64,000 nucleotides of DNA from Alphaproteobacteria bacterium (GTDB lineage Bacteria > Pseudomonadota > Alphaproteobacteria > Rhodobacterales > Rhodobacteraceae): NCBI GenBank assembly GCA_030428355.1, contig JAUIBL010000004.1, positions 62,001 through 126,000 of the forward strand. The letters are read 5' to 3'. Positions within the stretch are counted from its first letter, which is position 1, and every line of letters starts with the position of its first letter. Of this stretch, positions 39,553 to 50,765 are shown piece by piece. The notes beneath the pieces are model-generated. The model made no database searches and was not told the DNA's origin. It worked only from the letters and a program-made list of their open reading frames with translations. Both the position numbers and the translations under genes were made by a program.

Positions 39553-39831
39553 TTACACCCAGCGAAACACCGCCACGGCGTAAAGCGCACAGACACCCAG
39601 CGCCCAGGGCTGGTTTTCTCCGACCAGACCCAGCCACGCGAGATTGATGAAGGCGCTGCCCAGAAGCGTGATGAACAACCGGTCACCACGCGTCGTTTCG
39701 ATCCGCAGGATGCCCACGCGGGGCGTCTCTGGGAATTTGATGGCGAGGATCGTGAAGACGATCAGCAGGCTGGCGATGACCATGAAGAAAATCGCGGTCG
39801 GCCATGTCCATGCCATCCATGAGAGATCCAT
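39553..39831 (-). CDS. glpU: DUF2160 small membrane protein of glycerol transporter locus
   Basis: A 92-aa protein with two or three predicted helices (WPTAIFFMVIASLLIVFTIL and LGVCALYAVAVFRWV). DUF2160 proteins are found between permease and binding-protein genes in glycerol ABC operons; GlpU is the name used in Rhizobium. Its role in transport is not settled. Confidence 0.85.
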   Translation of the reverse strand: MDLSWMAWTWPTAIFFMVIASLLIVFTILAIKFPETPRVGILRIETTRGDRLFITLLGSAFINLAWLGLVGENQPWALGVCALYAVAVFRWV

Positions 39832-39858
39832 TAGAGGGTCCTCCTGTTTGTCGTGTGC

Positions 39859-39927
39859 CCGTCATCCTCGGGCTTGACCCGAGGACCTCGGTGGCCTGAG
39901 TTCCTCGGGTCAAGCCCGAGGATGACG
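39859..39927. repeat. Palindromic element between glpQ and glpU (copy 2, inverted pair)
   Basis: CCTCGGGCTTGACCCGAGG (39866-39884) and CCTCGGGTCAAGCCCGAGG (39903-39921) are inverted copies of one unit, flanked by GTCAT and ATGAC, so the whole block can form two small hairpins or one long one. Confidence 0.87.
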
Positions 39928-39952
39928 TTGGAATGGTTAACGACCCGTTTCA

Positions 39953-40819
39953 TCACACCCGTCCCAGGGCAAAGCCCTTGGCGATGTAGTTGCGGACGAA
40001 GTAGATCACCAAGGCCCCCGGCACGATGGTCAGCACACCAGCGGCGGCCAGCACGCCCCAGTCGATGCCCGACGCACCCTGTGTGCGGGTCATGATGGCG
40101 GCGATGGGTTTGGCGTCCACCGTGGTCAGCGTCCGAGACAGCAGCAGCTCCACCCACGAGAACATGAAGCAGAAGAACGCCGCCACACCGATGCCGCTGG
40201 AAATCAGGGGCATGAAGATGCGGGTGAAGAAATGGCCAAAGCTGTAGCCGTCCAGATAGGCGGTCTCGTCGATCTCTTTCGGCACGCCCCGCATGAAGCC
40301 TTCGAGGATCCACACCGCGAGCGGCACGTTGAAGAGGCAATGCGCCAGGGCCACCGCGATATGCGTGTCGAAGAGGCCGACCGATGAGTAAAGCTGGAAG
40401 AACGGCAGCGCGAAAACGGCGGGCGGGGCCATGCGGTTGGTCAGCAGCCAGAAGAAGAGGTGCTTGTCGCCCATGAAGTGGTAGCGGCTGAACGCATAGG
40501 CGGCGGGCAAGGCCACGGCGAGGGAAATTACCGTGTTCATCACCACGTAGATGAGCGAGTTCACGTAGCCCATGTACCAGCTCGGGTCCGTCAGGATCGT
40601 GCGGTAATTGTCGAGCGTCAGATCATTCGGCCACAGAGTGAAATCGTTGAGGATCTCGGTGTTGGTCTTCAGGCTCATGTTCAGCAGCCAGTAGATCGGC
40701 AGCATCAGGAACAGCAGGTAGAGCCCCATCACGATGGCGGAGCCGTTGACCTTGACGCGCTTCTTGGTGCCGCCTGCGGTCAGATCGCCGGGAATGCTGG
40801 TGGTGGTTGCGTCGGTCAT
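39953..40819 (-). CDS. glpQ: Glycerol ABC transporter permease
   Basis: A 288-aa MalG-type permease with six helices. The cytoplasmic coupling loop is EIDETAYLDGYSFGHFFTRI. N-terminal NGSAIVMGLYLLFLMLPIYWLLNMS is the first helix. It forms the channel with GlpP. Palindromic repeats lie on both sides of the gene. Confidence 0.92.
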   Translation of the reverse strand: MTDATTTSIPGDLTAGGTKKRVKVNGSAIVMGLYLLFLMLPIYWLLNMSLKTNTEILNDFTLWPNDLTLDNYRTILTDPSWYMGYVNSLIYVVMNTVISLAVALPAAYAFSRYHFMGDKHLFFWLLTNRMAPPAVFALPFFQLYSSVGLFDTHIAVALAHCLFNVPLAVWILEGFMRGVPKEIDETAYLDGYSFGHFFTRIFMPLISSGIGVAAFFCFMFSWVELLLSRTLTTVDAKPIAAIMTRTQGASGIDWGVLAAAGVLTIVPGALVIYFVRNYIAKGFALGRV

Positions 40820-40846
40820 GGATGCACTCCCTCGGATTTGGTGTCT

Positions 40847-40903
40847 TCACCGGGTGTGACCCGGTGATCTTTTGATCCGGAGATCCTCGGGACAAGCCCG
40901 AGG
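40847..40903. repeat. Palindromic element between glpP and glpQ (copy 3)
   Basis: TCACCGGGT/ACCCGGTGA around GTG (40847-40867) followed by CCTCGGGACAAGCCCGAGG (40885-40903) and ATGACG. Same bipartite order as copy 1. Confidence 0.85.
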
Positions 40904-40933
40904 ATGACGGGACGGGAAAACGCGTTGTTCATC

Positions 40934-42900
<1,967 letters not shown>

Positions 42901-42912
42901 GTCGTTTCCCCC

Positions 42913-44001
42913 TCAGGCCGCCAGCGCATAGGCTGCAGGGGCGATCATCTTGCCCTCTTCGTCGAAGACATAGACATGACGCGGGTCAAGCCAGACCATC
43001 AGGTCTTCGTCCAGTGTGAGGTCATGGACCCCGTGGATCAGACCGACCCAGCGCTGGCCGTGGTGATCCAGATGCACAAAGGTTTCCGATCCGGTGAGTT
43101 CGGTCACGGTCAGGCGTGTGGTGAAGGACATCGCGTCCGCCGCGTGTTGACCGATCTCCAGATGGTTGGGGCGGAAGCCTGCCGTGTATCTGCCATCCGG
43201 CAGATCGGCCAACCTGCCTTTGGCCTGCGTGGACTGATTGTTGCCGAAGGTCAGTTGCGCACCGGACTTGGTGATGGGCAGAAAGTTCATCGGCGGATCG
43301 CTGAACACCCGCGCGGTCGTTGCATCCACCGGCTGGCGGTAGACCTCGGGCGTCGGGCCGAACTGCGTGACCCGCCCTTCCCAGAGCGTCGCGGTGTTGC
43401 CGCCCAGAAGCAGCGCCTCTTCGGGTTCGGTGGTCGCGTAGACGAAGATCGAACCGGATTCCTCGAAAATCTTGGGGATCTCGATACGCAGCTCTTCACG
43501 CAGCTTGTAGTCGAGGTTGGCCAGCGGTTCGTCCAGCAGCACCAGCCCCGCGTTCTTGACCAACGCGCGCGCCAAGGCACAGCGCTGTTGCTGACCACCG
43601 GACAGTTCCAGCGGCTTGCGGTTCAGCATTGGCGTCAGCTTCATCAACTCGGCTGTTTCGCGCACGCGGCGGTCGATCTCGGCCTTGTCGACCCCCATCA
43701 GCTTCATCGGTGAGGCGATGTTGTCGTAGACGGACATCGATGGGTAGTTGATGAATTGCTGGTACACCATTGCGACCTTGCGGTCCTGCACGCGCATGCC
43801 GGTGACATCCTTGCCCTGCCAGATGATCTGGCCGGTCGCGGGCACGTCCAGCCCCGCCATCAGCCGCATCAGCGATGTCTTGCCCGAAAGGGTCGGCCCC
43901 AGCAGCACATTCATCGTGCCTTTTTCCAGCGTCAGGTCGGTGGGGTAGATATGCGTCTGCCCCTCAACGACCTTGGACACGCCCTTAAGCTCGAGTGTCA
44001 T
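42913..44001 (-). CDS. glpS: Glycerol ABC transporter ATPase with altered Walker A and H-loop
   Basis: A 362-aa ABC ATPase. The signature LSGGQQQR (residues 133-140) and Walker B LVLLDEP are normal. Walker A reads GPTLSGKTS (35-43), and the H-loop reads YATTEPEEA with Thr 191 where His is expected. It therefore complements GlpT, which keeps Walker A and His but lacks LSGGQ. It follows glpD by ten bases and precedes glpT by twelve. Confidence 0.9.
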   Translation of the reverse strand: MTLELKGVSKVVEGQTHIYPTDLTLEKGTMNVLLGPTLSGKTSLMRLMAGLDVPATGQIIWQGKDVTGMRVQDRKVAMVYQQFINYPSMSVYDNIASPMKLMGVDKAEIDRRVRETAELMKLTPMLNRKPLELSGGQQQRCALARALVKNAGLVLLDEPLANLDYKLREELRIEIPKIFEESGSIFVYATTEPEEALLLGGNTATLWEGRVTQFGPTPEVYRQPVDATTARVFSDPPMNFLPITKSGAQLTFGNNQSTQAKGRLADLPDGRYTAGFRPNHLEIGQHAADAMSFTTRLTVTELTGSETFVHLDHHGQRWVGLIHGVHDLTLDEDLMVWLDPRHVYVFDEEGKMIAPAAYALAA

Positions 44002-44011
44002 GTCCAGCCCC

Positions 44012-45607
44012 TTATTCTGCAGCCTTGGACAGAGAGCGACGATGATCCGCCATCCACTCGTCCAACGCGGTGATCTGTTCAGCGCTCAGTCGCAGACCAA
44101 GCTTGTTCCGGCGCCACACGACGTCTTCGGCGGTGTGGGCGTATTCGTGGGTCATCAGCCAATGCACTTCGGCTTCGGTCAGGGTCGCGCCGAAATCGCG
44201 GCCCAGATCAGCAGGCTCCTTCGCGGTGCCGAGGATCGACGCAGCCTCTGTCCCATAGGCGCGGACAAGGCGACGGGCCCAAAAGGCGTCAAGGAAAGGG
44301 AAGGCGTCCTGCAGTTTGGCGACCTGAGCCTCGAACCCGTCGACCGGGAAATCGCCACCGGGCAGCGTGACGCCTGCGGTCCAAGGGCCTTTGACGTTCG
44401 GCAACTGCTCAGCGATCTTTTCAAGCGCGCTTTCGGCCAGGCGGCGGTAGGTGGTGATCTTGCCGCCAAAGATGTTCAGCACCGGCGCACCGCCATTGGC
44501 ATCGACCTTCAGCGTGTAATCGCGGGTGGCCGCCGTCGCACTACTGGCACCGTCATCGTAAAGTGGGCGGACACCGGAATAGGTCCAGACCACATCGGCG
44601 TCTGTCAGGTCCTGCTTGAAGTACTGGTTGGCGAAGTTCAGCAGGTACGCCTGCTCTTCCGGGGTGCAGACCGGTTTGTTCGACGGATCATCATGTTCGG
44701 CGTCAGTGGTGCCGATCAGGGTGAAATCGGTCTCATAAGGAATGGCGAAGATGATGCGCCCATCCGTGCCCTGGAAGAAGTAGCATTTGTCGTGATCGTA
44801 GAGCTTGCGCGTCACGATGTGGGAGCCGCGCACAAGACGCACACCTTCGCGGGAATTCAGCCGCACCTTGGTCTGGATGATGTCGCCCACCCATGGGCCA
44901 CCGGCATTGACCAGCATTTTCGCGTGGTGTGTGCGTGTTTCACCTTTTTCGGAATTTTGCGTTTCGATGCGCCAGACATCACCTTCTCGCGCCGCCGACA
45001 GAACCTTGGTGCGCGGCAGGATCGTGGCCCCCCGCGCCTCGGCATCGCGGGCATTCAGGATCACGAGGCGCGAGTCCTCGATCCAGCAATCCGAGTATTC
45101 GTAAGCCTTTGCGAACCGATCTTCGAGCGGCGCGCCCTCGGCAGCACCGTGCAGATCAAGTGTCCGGGTGCCCGGCAGGATTTTGCGCCCGCCCAGATTG
45201 TCGTACAGAAACAGCCCAAGCCGGATCAGCCATGCGGGACGCCGCCCCTTCATCCACGGCATGATGAAGCTTAGCAGGCGAGACGTCGGCGTGTCGGATT
45301 CAAACCGCATATCCTTATGATAAGGCAGAACAAATCGCATCGGCCAACTGATATGCGGCATCGCGCGCAGCAGAACTTCACGCTCGACCAGGGCTTCGCG
45401 GACCAGACGGAACTCGAAATATTCGAGATAGCGCAATCCGCCATGAAACAGCTTGGTCGACGCTGACGAGGTCGCGGAGGCCAGATCGTTCATCTCGGCA
45501 AGCGTAACAGACAGCCCACGACCGGCCGCATCACGTGCGATCCCGCAGCCGTTGATGCCACCACCGATGATGAACAGATCAGTTGCTTCGACGTTCTGGT
45601 CGATCAC
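44012..45607 (-). CDS. glpD: Glycerol-3-phosphate dehydrogenase (FAD, respiratory)
   Basis: A 531-aa flavoprotein oxidising sn-glycerol-3-phosphate to DHAP at the membrane and passing electrons to quinone. FAD motif FIIGGGINGCGIARDAAGRG near the N-terminus; STKLFHGGLRYLEYFEFRLV and GKITTYRRLAE are family segments. Start is GTG 45607 (VIDQNVEATD), supported by GGGAGGTGG; the ATG at 45670 would add a non-conserved tail. First gene of the leftward glycerol operon, divergent from glpR. Confidence 0.95.
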   Translation of the reverse strand: MIDQNVEATDLFIIGGGINGCGIARDAAGRGLSVTLAEMNDLASATSSASTKLFHGGLRYLEYFEFRLVREALVEREVLLRAMPHISWPMRFVLPYHKDMRFESDTPTSRLLSFIMPWMKGRRPAWLIRLGLFLYDNLGGRKILPGTRTLDLHGAAEGAPLEDRFAKAYEYSDCWIEDSRLVILNARDAEARGATILPRTKVLSAAREGDVWRIETQNSEKGETRTHHAKMLVNAGGPWVGDIIQTKVRLNSREGVRLVRGSHIVTRKLYDHDKCYFFQGTDGRIIFAIPYETDFTLIGTTDAEHDDPSNKPVCTPEEQAYLLNFANQYFKQDLTDADVVWTYSGVRPLYDDGASSATAATRDYTLKVDANGGAPVLNIFGGKITTYRRLAESALEKIAEQLPNVKGPWTAGVTLPGGDFPVDGFEAQVAKLQDAFPFLDAFWARRLVRAYGTEAASILGTAKEPADLGRDFGATLTEAEVHWLMTHEYAHTAEDVVWRRNKLGLRLSAEQITALDEWMADHRRSLSKAAE

Positions 45608-45683
45608 CGCGCGCCACCTCCCAAGGCCACGTAAACCACAGGCAATGTATGCGGATTGAGTCGCGATCACGCAAGGCGATTTT

Positions 45684-45704
45684 TTTCGTTTATGTTCGCT
45701 TTTT
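45684..45704. promoter_or_regulatory. Candidate GlpR operator repeats
   Basis: TTTCGTTTATG followed exactly ten bases later by TTCGCTTTT gives a direct repeat of TTCG-TT-type units one helical turn apart, in the glpD/glpR divergent region. DeoR-family GlpR proteins often bind such direct repeats. Tentative. Confidence 0.45.
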
Positions 45705-45848
45705 ACTATCTCCCTGAAAGTAAAAGAAATTTGACACTAGGGTTTTCCGACCCAACGCCGTTATGATCGAAAAACCGGCACTGGCGCGAAGTGACGTAAC
45801 GGAATCGCCCCGGCGCCCTGCCTGAAACTTGACAGGACCGAACACCCT

Positions 45849-46613
45849 ATGTCCCACGCCTTCCGCCACCGTGACATCCTCGAAATCGCGCGCAAGGAGG
45901 GCAAGGTCACGGTCGAAGGTTTGGCCCAGCATTTCGGCGTGACGCTCCAGACCATCCGCCGTGACCTGTCCGATCTGGCCGAGGAAGGCCGGTTGGAGCG
46001 GGTGCATGGCGGGGCGATGTTGCCGTCGAGCACCAGCAATATCGGTTATGAACAACGCCAGACCCTGAACGCCAAGGCCAAGGCCGCGATGGCACGGGCC
46101 TGCGCCCAGCGCATCCCGAACAATATCTCGCTGTTTCTGAACATCGGCACCAGCACCGAAGCCGTGGCCCGCGAATTGCGCAACCATCGCAACCTGCTGG
46201 TGATCACCAACAACATGAACGTGGCCAACATTCTGGCCGAAACGCAGGAATGCGAAGTTGTTGTGACCGGTGGCAACCTGCGTCGCGCCGATGGCGGGCT
46301 GGTGGGCAAACTGGCGACCGAGACGATCCTGCAGTTCAAGTTCGATCTGGCGATCATCGGCTGTTCGGCCTTGGATCGGGATGGCGATCTGCTCGATTTC
46401 GACATTCAGGAGGTCAGCGTCAGCCAGGCGATCCTGCAACAATCGCGCAAGACCTATCTTGTGGCCGATGCGTCCAAACTGAAACGCAACGCACCCGCCC
46501 GCATCGCGTCGCTGTCCGAGATCGACACGCTGTTCACCGATGCCCCCCTGCCCGCCGATCTGCCCGAAAAATGCGCGGCATGGGACACCGAAGTGGTGGT
46601 TGCCCGGCCTTAA
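45849..46613 (+). CDS. glpR: DeoR-family glycerol regulator
   Basis: A 254-aa repressor: N-terminal DeoR helix-turn-helix ([35 protein letters not shown]) and a C-terminal phosphosugar-sensing domain with [16 protein letters not shown] and [21 protein letters not shown]. It probably senses glycerol-3-phosphate. Divergent from glpD. Its stop overlaps the convergent cobQ stop by a few bases. Confidence 0.92.
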   Translation: MSHAFRHRDILEIARKEGKVTVEGLAQHFGVTLQTIRRDLSDLAEEGRLERVHGGAMLPSSTSNIGYEQRQTLNAKAKAAMARACAQRIPNNISLFLNIGTSTEAVARELRNHRNLLVITNNMNVANILAETQECEVVVTGGNLRRADGGLVGKLATETILQFKFDLAIIGCSALDRDGDLLDFDIQEVSVSQAILQQSRKTYLVADASKLKRNAPARIASLSEIDTLFTDAPLPADLPEKCAAWDTEVVVARP

Positions 46614-48088
46614 GCCCTGATCGGACGGGCCGCTGCGAAAAGGCCGTCGATGTCGAGATGTGCCTCCATATGTGCGGCAAGGTCATTGAGCGTCCGGTCC
46701 ACCGTGCGCGTGTAATCCGCCCCACCCGACGCATGGCCCATCTGGCGCAGGAAGGCCTGCCGGAACCCGCCATTGGCGAAGAGCCCGTGCAGGTAGGTCC
46801 CCATCACCCGCCCATTGCCGGACACCGCCCCATCGGGTGCATCGCCGATCCGGGCGAAGGGTCGGTCAGTGTCCCGGCCCGCCGTCTGGCCGATATGGAT
46901 CTCGTAGCCGTCAAAGCCCGCTCCCGTCGGCACATGCACGGCATCCACGCGGGTCAGCGTCTTGCGCGGCTGCATCGTAGTTGTCACGTCCAGAAGCCCC
47001 AGTCCGGGTGTGGACCCTGCATCCCCTTCCAATCCTTGGGGATCGTCAATCCGGGTGCCAAGCATCTGGTATCCCCCGCAAATTCCCAAAACCCGACCAC
47101 CGCGCCGCAGATGAGCGAGGATGTCGATGTCCCATCCCTGCGCGCGCAGGAAGGCCAGATCGGCGCGGGTGGATTTGGTGCCGGGCAGCACGATCAGATC
47201 GGCATTACCGGGCAGCGCCTGCCCCGGTGGCACCATGGTCAGCCGGATGTCGGGTTCGGCCTTGAGCGGGTCGAGATCGTCGAAATTGGCGATCCGAGAC
47301 AGCATTGGACAGGCAATATGGAACCCCCGCCCGCCGCTGGCCTCGGCCAGTTCCACCGCGTCCTCGGCAGGCAGCAGATGCGCCGCGTCGAACCAGGGCA
47401 GCACGCCGTAGCCGGTCCAGCCGGTGTGGTCTTCGATGGCGTGGTAGCCGTCTTCGAACAGGGAGACGTCCCCGCGAAACTTGTTCACCAGAAACCCGGC
47501 AACCTGCGCCACATCTTCGTCGGTCATCACCGCGCGCGTTCCGACGATCTGGGCGATAACCCCACCCCGGTCGATGTCTCCGGCAAGGATCACCGGCACA
47601 TCCGCGGCACAGGCAAAGCCCATATTGGCGATGTCACCGCGCCGCAGGTTGACCTCGGCCGGGCTGCCCGCGCCTTCGACTAGGATCAGATCGGCAGTCC
47701 GGGCAAGGGTGTAAAAGCTGTCCAGCACCACGTCCAGCAAGACGCCCCGGTCCTCACGAAAGCGGCGTGCCTCAAGCCAGCCGCGCACCTGTCCTTGCAC
47801 GATGACCTGCGATCCTCGGTCGCTTTCGGGCTTGAGCAGAACCGGGTTCATATGCACCGACAGATCGCGCCCACAGGCGATTGCCTGCAACGCCTGCGCG
47901 CGGCCAATCTCGCCCCCATCGGCGGTCACGGCGGCATTGTTCGACATGTTCTGCGGCTTGAACGGCGCCACGGAAAGCCCGCGCAGGTGCGCCGCACGGC
48001 AGAGCCCGGCCACCAGCATGGACTTGCCGACATTCGACCCCGTGCCCTGGATCATCAGCGCGCGGGGTCCGGTGGTCGTGGTGGTCAT
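46610..48088 (-). CDS. cobQ: Cobyric acid synthase (adenosylcobyrinate amidation)
   Basis: A 492-aa glutamine-dependent amidotransferase that amidates four side chains of adenosylcobyrinate a,c-diamide in B12 synthesis. The N-terminal P-loop-like motif is [18 protein letters not shown]; the C-terminal class I glutaminase has [12 protein letters not shown] with the catalytic Cys. Length is normal. No other cobalamin genes are nearby, but two B12 enzymes (ScpA, BchE) are encoded in the window. Confidence 0.96.
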   Translation of the reverse strand: MTTTTTGPRALMIQGTGSNVGKSMLVAGLCRAAHLRGLSVAPFKPQNMSNNAAVTADGGEIGRAQALQAIACGRDLSVHMNPVLLKPESDRGSQVIVQGQVRGWLEARRFREDRGVLLDVVLDSFYTLARTADLILVEGAGSPAEVNLRRGDIANMGFACAADVPVILAGDIDRGGVIAQIVGTRAVMTDEDVAQVAGFLVNKFRGDVSLFEDGYHAIEDHTGWTGYGVLPWFDAAHLLPAEDAVELAEASGGRGFHIACPMLSRIANFDDLDPLKAEPDIRLTMVPPGQALPGNADLIVLPGTKSTRADLAFLRAQGWDIDILAHLRRGGRVLGICGGYQMLGTRIDDPQGLEGDAGSTPGLGLLDVTTTMQPRKTLTRVDAVHVPTGAGFDGYEIHIGQTAGRDTDRPFARIGDAPDGAVSGNGRVMGTYLHGLFANGGFRQAFLRQMGHASGGADYTRTVDRTLNDLAAHMEAHLDIDGLFAAARPIRA

Positions 48089-48157
48089 GGCGCAGCCCTC
48101 AAGCCTTCTGTGCTGCGCCCGCGTACTGTGTTCGCGGCGGCGTGTCGATGGGTCGGA

Positions 48158-49180
48158 TCACGTCCGCAGGTCGCGCAGAGAGCCGCGCATCTGCACGCTG
48201 CATTCCAGTTCAAGAGACACGCCCGCGCTGCGTTTTTCCACCATGTCGATCAGCGCTTCGGCCGCCCTGCGCCCCATGTCGCGATGCGGGACATGCACGG
48301 TGGTGATCTGCGGCGTGACGATCCGGGCGAGTTCGATGTCGTCGAACCCGGTTATCGAGACATCCTCGGGCACCGAAAGCCCCATCTCGCGCGCGCCGCG
48401 CAGCGCCCCGACGGCCAGAACGTCATTGCCACACATGATCACGCTGGGCGGGGTTTCGGCCTGCATCAGGGTGCGCAGCGCCGCAGCCCCGTTGTCGATC
48501 TCGTAGGGGGTTTCGATCACGCGCAGGGCGTCAGCATCAAGCGCCCCCTCGGCCAAAGCCTCGCGCAGCCCCGCCACACGCGCAGCCGCCCGGTCATTGC
48601 CATCGGTGATCCCCGAGATCATGGCAATGCGCCGGTGACCGAAGGCGATGACCTGCCGCGCCAGCGCGCGCATGGCGCTGCGGTTGTCGAACCCCACGGT
48701 GGGCTGTGTGCCGTCGGGCCGGTAGACCCAGGACGCCAGCACCGGAATGGACCGGGCGCGGAGATAGTCGTAGATCGCCGGATCGCGGTCATGGCCGATG
48801 AGCAGCAACCCATCCGCCCCCCGCGCGACAAGAGCGCGGATCTGCTCTTCCTCGATCTGCGGCTGGTAGGCCGAGCTTGCCACCAGCAGGGTATACCCCC
48901 GCGCGTGCAGTTCCTCCTGAAAGGTCTGAAGCCCGCGCGCAAAGATCGCGTTGTCCATGGTCGGGATGATCGCGCCGATGGTGAAGGTGCGCTTGGCCGC
49001 CATGACCCGCGCGCCGAAATTGGGCGTGTAGCCCAACGCCTCGATCGCGGCCATGACCCGGTTCCGGGTCTGTTCGACCACGCGTTCGGGCGAATTCAGG
49101 CAGCGCGACACGGTCGCCGTCGACACGCCAGCCGCGCGGGCCACGTCGTCGAGGGTGGGCACGGTGCTCGCGTCCGCCAT
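48158..49180 (-). CDS. LacI-family regulator of the hps genes
   Basis: A 340-aa repressor with N-terminal LacI helix-turn-helix (TLDDVARAAGVSTATVSRCLN) and a periplasmic-binding-protein-like sensor domain (GAIIPTMDNAIFARGLQTFQ; DVSITGFDDIELARIVTPQ). It most resembles the GntR/gluconate-type subgroup. Start ATG 49180 has AAGGAG. It is divergent from hpsN over 277 bases containing two near-identical operators, so it probably represses hpsNOP and itself until a sulfonate-derived inducer binds. Confidence 0.88.
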   Translation of the reverse strand: MADASTVPTLDDVARAAGVSTATVSRCLNSPERVVEQTRNRVMAAIEALGYTPNFGARVMAAKRTFTIGAIIPTMDNAIFARGLQTFQEELHARGYTLLVASSAYQPQIEEEQIRALVARGADGLLLIGHDRDPAIYDYLRARSIPVLASWVYRPDGTQPTVGFDNRSAMRALARQVIAFGHRRIAMISGITDGNDRAAARVAGLREALAEGALDADALRVIETPYEIDNGAAALRTLMQAETPPSVIMCGNDVLAVGALRGAREMGLSVPEDVSITGFDDIELARIVTPQITTVHVPHRDMGRRAAEALIDMVEKRSAGVSLELECSVQMRGSLRDLRT

Positions 49181-49251
49181 GGATCTCCTTTCCTGCGCTG
49201 AACGGCGTCGACTGCTGGCCAGACAAAGCCGAAAAACCGCTTTGCACAAGA

Positions 49252-49265
49252 TGTAAGCGATTGCA
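49252..49265. promoter_or_regulatory. LacI-type operator 1 (hps region)
   Basis: TGTAAGCGATTGCA, a LacI-family palindrome with central CG, between the regulator and hpsN. Confidence 0.82.
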
Positions 49266-49274
49266 TTGCGTAAA

Positions 49275-49288
49275 TGCAAGCGCTTACA
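49275..49288. promoter_or_regulatory. LacI-type operator 2 (hps region)
   Basis: TGCAAGCGCTTACA, the mirror image of operator 1 with one difference. Centres are 23 bases apart, and 49251-49289 as a whole is one long quasi-palindrome. Confidence 0.82.
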
Positions 49289-49457
49289 TTAACCCCAGAA
49301 TCACACCCGCCGTCCGAGTTTCGAGTGGGACCTCGCAGCATGTATACCGTCCTTGCGACGGCTCTGGTTGTCCCCCGAAAGGACAGCCCAAGGGCCGGGG
49401 CACAACGGGCGCGCAGAGACACCGACGCCGGACATCAACGAACAGGACACCCCGACG

Positions 49458-50765
49458 ATGACACGAGACTACCTGAAAAAAGCGACCCTGACGGCGAAAT
49501 CGGACGCGTCGGAAGTGCATGAAACGGTCAAGACCATCCTTGCCGACATCGAGGCCGGTGGCGACGCAAAGGCGATGGAGTACGCCAGAAAGTTCGACCA
49601 GGACGAAGGCAATGTCCTGCTGACGCCCGACGACATCGACGCGGCCTGCGCGCTGGTGCCGGAAAAGCTCAAGCGCGACATCCAGTTCGCCCATGACAAC
49701 GTCAAACGCTTTGCCGAGGCGCAAAAGGCCACCGTGTCGGATGTCGAGGTGGAAATCGTGCCGGGCATGATCGCCGGTCAGAAGGCGATCCCGGTGGATG
49801 CGGCAGGATGCTACGTGCCCGGTGGGCGCTACAGCCACATTGCGTCCGCCATCATGACCGTGACCACCGCCAAGGTTGCGGGCTGCCGTCACATCACCGC
49901 CTGTTCCCCGCCCCGCCCTGGTGTCGGCATTGCGCCCGCCATCGTCTACGCCGCGCATATCTGCGGCGCGGACAAGATCATGGCGATGGGTGGCGTGCAG
50001 GGTGTCGCTGCCATGACATTTGGTCTGTTCGGTCTGCCCAAGGCCAACATCCTTGTCGGCCCCGGCAATCAGTTCGTCGCCGAAGCCAAGCGCATCCTCT
50101 TTGGCCGCGTTGGCATCGACATGATCGCGGGCCCCACCGACAGCCTGATCCTGGCCGACAAGACCGCCGATCCGCATATCGTGGCAACCGACCTCGTGAG
50201 TCAGGCCGAACATGGCTACAACTCGCCGGTCTGGCTGGTCACTGATAACCGCGCGCTGGCGAAAAAGGTGATGGAGCTGGTGCCCGGCCTGATCGCCGAT
50301 CTGCCCGAAGTGAACAGCCAGAACGCTGCCGCCGCATGGCGCGACTATGCCGAGGTGATCCTCTGCTCCGACCGCGAAGAGATGGCCGCTTGTTCCGACG
50401 ACTACGCGCCCGAACACCTGACGGTGCAAGCCGAGGATCTGGATTGGTGGCTCAACCGTCTGACCTGCTATGGCTCGCTGTTCCTAGGTGAGGAAACCAC
50501 CGTGTCCTACGGCGACAAGGCGACCGGCACCAACCACGTGCTGCCAACCTCCGGCGCGGCCAGCTATACGGGCGGTCTGTCGGTCCACAAATACATGAAG
50601 ATCGTCACCTGGCAGCGCGCCACCCGCGAAGGTTCAAAGGCAATTGCGGAAGCCACAGCGCGTATCTCGCGCCTGGAAGGCATGGAAGGACACGCCCGCG
50701 CGGCGGATGTGCGTCTGGCCAAATACTTCCCCGGCGTGAATTTCGACCTGACCGCAGATGGCTGA
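49458..50765 (+). CDS. hpsN: Sulfopropanediol 3-dehydrogenase, HpsN (HisD family)
   Basis: A 435-aa histidinol-dehydrogenase-family enzyme. HisD landmarks are present (GCYVPGGRYSHIASA, GPGNQFVAEAKR, APEHLTVQ), but the active-site segment is SQAEHGYNSPVWLVT rather than the HisD form SQAEHGPDAQ, and it sits with two dehydrogenases, as in DHPS-degrading roseobacters. HpsN oxidises (R)-2,3-dihydroxypropane-1-sulfonate to (R)-sulfolactate with NAD. Start ATG 49458. It overlaps the next gene by eight bases. Confidence 0.87.
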   Translation: MTRDYLKKATLTAKSDASEVHETVKTILADIEAGGDAKAMEYARKFDQDEGNVLLTPDDIDAACALVPEKLKRDIQFAHDNVKRFAEAQKATVSDVEVEIVPGMIAGQKAIPVDAAGCYVPGGRYSHIASAIMTVTTAKVAGCRHITACSPPRPGVGIAPAIVYAAHICGADKIMAMGGVQGVAAMTFGLFGLPKANILVGPGNQFVAEAKRILFGRVGIDMIAGPTDSLILADKTADPHIVATDLVSQAEHGYNSPVWLVTDNRALAKKVMELVPGLIADLPEVNSQNAAAAWRDYAEVILCSDREEMAACSDDYAPEHLTVQAEDLDWWLNRLTCYGSLFLGEETTVSYGDKATGTNHVLPTSGAASYTGGLSVHKYMKIVTWQRATREGSKAIAEATARISRLEGMEGHARAADVRLAKYFPGVNFDLTADG

